From: Flavobacterium sp.
GTDB lineage: Bacteria > Bacteroidota > Bacteroidia > Flavobacteriales > Flavobacteriaceae
DNA: 10,000 nucleotides
NCBI RefSeq assembly: GCF_020217025.1
Contig: NZ_JAIWOF010000008.1
Coordinates: forward strand, 1 to 10,000
Direction: 5' to 3'
Numbering within the stretch: the stretch's first letter is position 1; each line of letters opens with the position of its first letter. Shown here one piece after another: positions 7,288 to 10,000 of this stretch. Under the pieces are notes generated by a model. The model ran no database searches, was not told the origin of the DNA, and saw only the letters and a list, made by a program, of their open reading frames with translations. Made by a program: the position numbers and the translations under genes.

Positions 7288-7875
7288 ATGAAAACATTGG
7301 TACAGAAAAAAAACTTTGTCACACGAGAATTGCGTATTTCGGATGCTAAATTGTTCTGTAAAGTTTCTAAGTTTGGCAATACGAATGAAATTGATATTCC
7401 GTTTGAAAATATTGATGGCGAGAAAGTTTCGCTTAAATCTTCGAATAATGTGTTGCTCTTGGTTTCTATGGGCCTAAATCTATTGAGTATTATCAACATA
7501 TTTTTAGACTTTAGTAAATGGATTTCGCTTCTTGGCTTTGTTATTGCTACGATTTTATTTGTAATTTACTGGTTAAGTATTGGCGATTTTTGGCAAGTAA
7601 AACTTATGGATGGTAACAGCATTTTAGTCGTAAAAGACGTTCCCGATGCTAAAACCGTAGATCATTTTATCAATGAAATAATCAAAGCGCGAAACAACTA
7701 TTTAAGAGAAAACTTTGCCAGTATTGATGAAAATTTAGACTACGAAAGTCAATTGAATAATTTCAAATGGTTAAAAGCCATCAAAGCCATAACCAAAGAA
7801 GAATTTGAAGCCAAACACGAAGAACTAAAAAAAATCTATTTCCACTCCGATTTGAATATTGGATTTAATAAATAA
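7288..7875 (+). CDS. Two-TM membrane protein with SHOCT-like C-terminus, function unknown
   Basis: A 195-residue protein not assigned to a characterised family. Residues 1-50 look like a soluble beta-rich segment. Two adjacent hydrophobic stretches (about 54-73 and 77-97) form a probable membrane hairpin, followed by a second soluble segment (about 100-145) whose WQVKLMDGNSILVVKD pattern recalls PH-like folds of small membrane proteins. The C-terminal LNNFKWLKAIKAITKEEFEA and following KHEELKKIY (about 156-184) fit the SHOCT pattern, a short oligomerisation motif in which a leucine-rich helix is followed by a TxEEFxxK helix. The start ATG at 7288 has no competing upstream ATG in frame. It stands between the metalloprotease-like gene and dfr, separated from both by spacers of 100-200 bp, so it is likely a separate transcript. 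The domain reading is by eye; the role is unknown. Confidence 0.8.
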   Translation: MKTLVQKKNFVTRELRISDAKLFCKVSKFGNTNEIDIPFENIDGEKVSLKSSNNVLLLVSMGLNLLSIINIFLDFSKWISLLGFVIATILFVIYWLSIGDFWQVKLMDGNSILVVKDVPDAKTVDHFINEIIKARNNYLRENFASIDENLDYESQLNNFKWLKAIKAITKEEFEAKHEELKKIYFHSDLNIGFNK

Positions 7876-7887
7876 TACTAGAGAAGC

Positions 7888-7925
7888 GGTTGTATTAAGC
7901 TCTAAAACCAAGTTTTAGCACAATC
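7888..7925 (+). terminator. Hairpin between the SHOCT-like gene and dfr
   Basis: CTAAAAC (7902-7908) pairs perfectly with GTTTTAG (7912-7918) over a 3-nt loop. An outer stem GGTTGT (7888-7893) pairs with ACAATC (7920-7925) with one G-U pair, separated by an unequal internal loop. No T-tract follows, so it is a poor intrinsic terminator. It may end the upstream transcript with help or shape the dfr leader. Confidence 0.4.
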
Positions 7926-7977
7926 ACAATCAGAAAAACTTTGATAAATTCTTTTCAATCTTAGATTATAATAAAAA

Positions 7978-8463
7978 ATGATTACAATTATAGCAGCCGC
8001 ATCTGAAAACAATGCTTTAGGAAAAGACAATCAATTGGTTTGGCATTTGCCAGATGATTTTAAGCGTTTCAAAACCACTACATCAGGACATTACATTGTG
8101 ATGGGAAGAAAGACTTTTGAAAGTTTTCCAAAACCATTACCCAATAGAACGCATATAATCATCACGCGCCAAAAAGAGTATGAAGCTCCAGAAGGTTGTT
8201 TCGTTGCGAGTAGTTTACAAAAAGCCATTGATTTATGCCCGAAAAATGAAGAAGTTTTCATCATTGGCGGAGGGGAAATTTACAATCAGTCTATAGAAAT
8301 AGCAGATAAAATCGATTTAACTCGCGTGCATACTACGATTGAAGCCGATACTTTTTTCCCTGAAATCGATGCGGATAAATGGGAATTGGTTTTCGAAGAA
8401 TTTCATTCTAAAGACGAAAAACACGATTATGATTTTACTTTTTTAACGTACGTTAGAAAATAG
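7978..8463 (+). CDS. Dihydrofolate reductase
   Basis: Reduces dihydrofolate to tetrahydrofolate with NADPH, keeping the one-carbon pool active; it acts in the cytoplasm and recycles the dihydrofolate made by ThyA. It is 161 residues, close to E. coli FolA (159), and its numbering runs almost in step with it. Trp22 and the catalytic acid Asp27 sit in VWHLPDDFKRFK, MGRKTFES spans 42-49, Arg57 in PLPNRTHI holds the folate glutamate, and IIGGGEIYNQ (95-104) is the NADPH-binding glycine turn. LTRVH (114-118) carries the threonine equivalent to E. coli Thr113. The ATG at 7978 gives the standard MITIIAAASENNALG start. AAACTTTG at 7936-7943, 34 bp upstream, is a one-mismatch -7 element that could serve as promoter. 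In many bacteria thyA and dfr are adjacent; here two genes separate them. A chromosomal folA/dfrA-type enzyme is inferred, with no sign of a resistance cassette. Confidence 0.97.
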   Translation: MITIIAAASENNALGKDNQLVWHLPDDFKRFKTTTSGHYIVMGRKTFESFPKPLPNRTHIIITRQKEYEAPEGCFVASSLQKAIDLCPKNEEVFIIGGGEIYNQSIEIADKIDLTRVHTTIEADTFFPEIDADKWELVFEEFHSKDEKHDYDFTFLTYVRK

Positions 8464-8540
8464 TTTTTTTGGAACGCAGATGACACTGATTTGACGGATT
8501 TTCACAGATTTTTTAAATTTCTTAAATCCGTGTTCCTAAA
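8464..8540. repeat. Palindromic intergenic repeat of dispersed type
   Basis: GGAACGCAGAT (8471-8481) and ATCCGTGTTCC (8526-8536) form an inverted repeat with two mismatches, flanked outside by a T-run (8464-8470) and an A-run (8538-8544) that extend the pairing. Inside are CACTGATT, GACGGATT and CACAGATT, 9-10 nt apart, like degenerate tandem copies. Because a T-run precedes and an A-run follows the stem on both strands, it is not a normal terminator. From memory, similar ends with GGAAC and CAGAT/CGGAT words recur between genes in Flavobacterium genomes, so this is probably one copy of a dispersed repeat. Confidence 0.65.
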
Positions 8541-8602
8541 AAAATTAAAATTATTTCCTTGATATTGATTTTTGAAGTTGCTATTGAAATTGAATTTTGC
8601 AA

Positions 8603-8631
8603 TTGTATTTGATTTTTTATCAGTACTTTTG
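8603..8631 (+). promoter_or_regulatory. Bacteroidota-type promoter for menG/ubiE
   Basis: TTG (8603-8605), an 18-nt spacer and TACTTTTG (8624-8631) fully match the TTG-N17-23-TAnnTTTG consensus, with the same -7 box and spacer as the pdhB promoter. Transcription would begin near 8637, about 13 nt before the ATG at 8650. That excludes the longer reading from a TTG at 8572. Confidence 0.75.
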
Positions 8632-8649
8632 TTGTCCAAAATTAAGAAA

Positions 8650-9381
8650 ATGTCAAAAAATATAACGCCATACAAAGATTCAGAATTAGGTAAAAAAGAA
8701 CAAGTTGCTCAAATGTTTGACAACATTTCTGGCAACTATGATGGTCTTAATAAAGTAATTTCTTTTGGCACCGATGCAAAGTGGAAGCAAAAAATATTGA
8801 AAATGGTAGCAGCAAAACAGCCAAAAACTATTTTAGATATTGCCACTGGAACAGGTGATTTAGCAATTTTATTTGCTACTACTTCGGCTACTGAAATTAT
8901 TGGTTTGGATATTTCGCAAGGCATGCTTGACATTGGAAAGAAAAAAATTGCAGCGCAACATCTGGATTCTAAAATCCAAATGGTTTTAGGTGATGGTGAA
9001 AACATTCCGTACCCTGATAATTATTTTGATGCCATTACTGTAGCGTATGGTGTGCGTAATTTTGAAAATTTAGAAAAAGGTTTAACAGACATTTTAAGAA
9101 CGTTAAAACCAGGTGGCCAGTTGATTATTTTAGAAACTTCGGTTCCTACGCAATTTCCGTTTAAACAAGGATATTACGTTTACACCAATTTCATCATGCC
9201 AACTATTGGTAAATTATTTTCAAAAGATAAAAAAGCGTACCAATATTTGTCTACTTCGGCACAAAATTTCCCATTTGGAGAAGCCTTAAACAATATTTTG
9301 AGAAAAATTGGGTTTATAGAGGTGAAGCATCTACCTCAAACCTTTGGAGTAGCGACTATTTATCAAGCATCTAAAAAATAA
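8650..9381 (+). CDS. ubiE: Demethylmenaquinone methyltransferase
   Basis: S-adenosylmethionine-dependent C-methyltransferase that converts demethylmenaquinone to menaquinone, the last step of menaquinone synthesis (called MenG, or UbiE where ubiquinone is also made). Since Bacteroidota use menaquinone, the MenG role is inferred. From ATG 8650 it is 243 residues, a normal length. Features are the N-terminal VAQMFDNISGNYDGLNKVIS (19-38) followed by FGTDAKWK, SAM motif I ILDIATGTGD (61-70), GLDIS with its acidic residue (85-89), GDGENIPYPDNYFD (114-127), AYGVRNFENLEKGL (132-145), LKPGG (152-156) and YQYLSTSAQNFP (197-208). All belong to the UbiE family. An in-frame TTG at 8572 would add 26 residues (LLLKLNFAIVFDFLSVLLL), but these precede or overlap the promoter and are not part of the family, so ATG 8650 is chosen. 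The next gene begins 1 bp after its stop codon, indicating an operon. Confidence 0.95.
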   Translation: MSKNITPYKDSELGKKEQVAQMFDNISGNYDGLNKVISFGTDAKWKQKILKMVAAKQPKTILDIATGTGDLAILFATTSATEIIGLDISQGMLDIGKKKIAAQHLDSKIQMVLGDGENIPYPDNYFDAITVAYGVRNFENLEKGLTDILRTLKPGGQLIILETSVPTQFPFKQGYYVYTNFIMPTIGKLFSKDKKAYQYLSTSAQNFPFGEALNNILRKIGFIEVKHLPQTFGVATIYQASKK

Positions 9382-9382
9382 C

Positions 9383-10000
9383 ATGAAGAAGTTACTGTTT
9401 TTATTACTTTTTTCGCCCATCCTTTTGGCTCAAGAAGGCATGTTTAGTAAAGACCCAATTATCAATAAAGAAAATTGGAACAAACAGCGTATTCATTGGG
9501 GATATTATTTAGGATTTAATAGTTTAGATTTTAAATTTGATTATTTATCGGTTACCCAAGATATTGAAGTTAAATCTACTACGGGTTTTAACGTAGGTTT
9601 GATAGGCAATCTAAGATTAATGGAATTTTTAGATTTTCGCTTTGAACCTGGTTTATATATTACACAAAGAAATCTTATTTATCCAAATATTACCGATCCT
9701 GTAGACCGATTACGAGAGGTAAAATCAACTTATATTTTCTTTCCATTTTTGTTGAAATATTCTGCCTTACGTACTGGAAATGTACGTCCGTATCTTGTAG
9801 GTGGTGTATCTACAGCCTTAAATTTAGGGAGTAATGCCAAAGCTCCAGATGACAATTATAACGATAGATTCCGAATGACAAAATGGACCAATTTCTACGA
9901 AGTAGGGTTTGGTATTGATTTATATTTAGAATATTTCGTGTTTTCACCTTCTATACGAGGTGTTTTCAGTATGAATGATGAATTAATTCGCGACAACACT
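9383..10000 (+). CDS. porT: PorT/SprT-family outer-membrane protein of type IX secretion (3' end missing)
   Basis: The frame is open from ATG 9383 to the window edge, 206 codons without a stop. It starts with a signal peptide (MKKLLFLLLFSPILLAQ, likely cut after Ala16). An alternating beta pattern typical of a small outer-membrane barrel follows: WGYYLGFNSLDFKFDY, GFNVGLIGNLRLMEFLDFRF, EPGLYITQR, and TYIFFPFLLKYSA with RPYLVGGVST. These segments, with IPL-type FFPFLLKYS and the NVRPYLVGG turn, fit PorT-family proteins (PorT in Porphyromonas, SprT in Flavobacterium), required for type IX secretion and, in gliding species, for adhesin export. A menG/ubiE neighbour directly upstream is, from memory, the usual context of porT in this group, which strengthens the call. 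It overlaps nothing and follows ubiE by one base, so the two are co-transcribed. Another outer-membrane barrel family is the alternative; about 20-40 residues are likely missing. Confidence 0.85.
   Translation, partial: MKKLLFLLLFSPILLAQEGMFSKDPIINKENWNKQRIHWGYYLGFNSLDFKFDYLSVTQDIEVKSTTGFNVGLIGNLRLMEFLDFRFEPGLYITQRNLIYPNITDPVDRLREVKSTYIFFPFLLKYSALRTGNVRPYLVGGVSTALNLGSNAKAPDDNYNDRFRMTKWTNFYEVGFGIDLYLEYFVFSPSIRGVFSMNDELIRDNT

Noticed and set aside
7263..7499. Minus-strand open frame overlapping the SHOCT-like gene
   Set aside because: It overlaps the better-supported plus-strand gene, which has two TM segments and a C-terminal motif.
6086..7977. Toxin-antitoxin or two-gene defence operon formed by the metalloprotease-like gene and the SHOCT-like gene
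   Set aside because: A 200-bp spacer separates the two, with a possible hairpin between them, and neither shows toxin or antitoxin motifs.
8572..8649. N-terminal extension of the methyltransferase as a signal peptide or membrane anchor
   Set aside because: It begins with TTG, is not family-like, and holds a full promoter match; the true start is ATG 8650.
8736..9005. Minus-strand open frame opposite menG/ubiE, cysteine-rich in part
   Set aside because: It is antisense to the SAM-binding core of a conserved enzyme; the cysteines come from the reverse reading of common sense codons.
1..10000. CRISPR array, tRNA, rRNA or insertion sequence
   Set aside because: No regularly spaced identical repeats, no cloverleaf or rRNA stretches and no transposase motifs were seen on either strand.

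Overview
The window looks like chromosomal DNA from a member of the Flavobacteriaceae (Bacteroidota), close to Flavobacterium. The reasons are the strong A+T richness, the absence of convincing Shine-Dalgarno sites, promoters of the Bacteroidota type (TTG, 17-23 nt, TAnnTTTG), and a gene set typical of that group: pdhB, etfBA, a DUF151-UVR nuclease, a NupG-type permease, thyA, dfr, menG/ubiE and a PorT-family gene of the type IX secretion system. The assignment rests on reading the sequence; no database search was done.

Layout. Positions 1-674 (minus strand) hold the N-terminal two thirds of the pyruvate dehydrogenase E1 beta gene. It is read divergently from etfB (947-1693) and etfA (1719-2687), across a 272-bp A+T-rich spacer full of small repeats. 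The etf operon ends at a clear intrinsic terminator (2725-2760). A good promoter match overlaps that terminator and would start a transcript whose 5' end folds into a perfect 11-bp hairpin. That transcript would carry a tight four-gene set: DUF151-UVR protein (2865-3488), NupG-like nucleoside permease (3507-4766), a small zinc-ribbon membrane protein (4771-5109) and thyA (5135-5959). Next come an unusual HExxH metalloprotease-like gene (6086-7087) of lower G+C with no ATG start, a two-TM protein with a SHOCT-like tail (7288-7875), dihydrofolate reductase (7978-8463), a palindromic dispersed-type repeat (8471-8536), menG/ubiE (8650-9381) and the start of a porT/sprT-like gene (from 9383, running off the end).

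How the genes work together. EtfAB passes electrons from flavin dehydrogenases to the menaquinone pool, and MenG makes the last methylation in menaquinone synthesis. NupG brings in nucleosides and ThyA makes dTMP, turning methylene-tetrahydrofolate into dihydrofolate. Dihydrofolate reductase regenerates tetrahydrofolate, so thyA and dfr form a functional pair, interrupted here by two other genes.

The most interesting item is the 6086-7087 gene. Its HELAH, ELDAD and HPHQIIRI motifs, in that order, resemble the Lit phage-exclusion peptidases (family U49). Together with its base composition, they make it a candidate phage-defence or other accessory gene between thyA and dfr. The rest of the window is mostly conserved housekeeping content.
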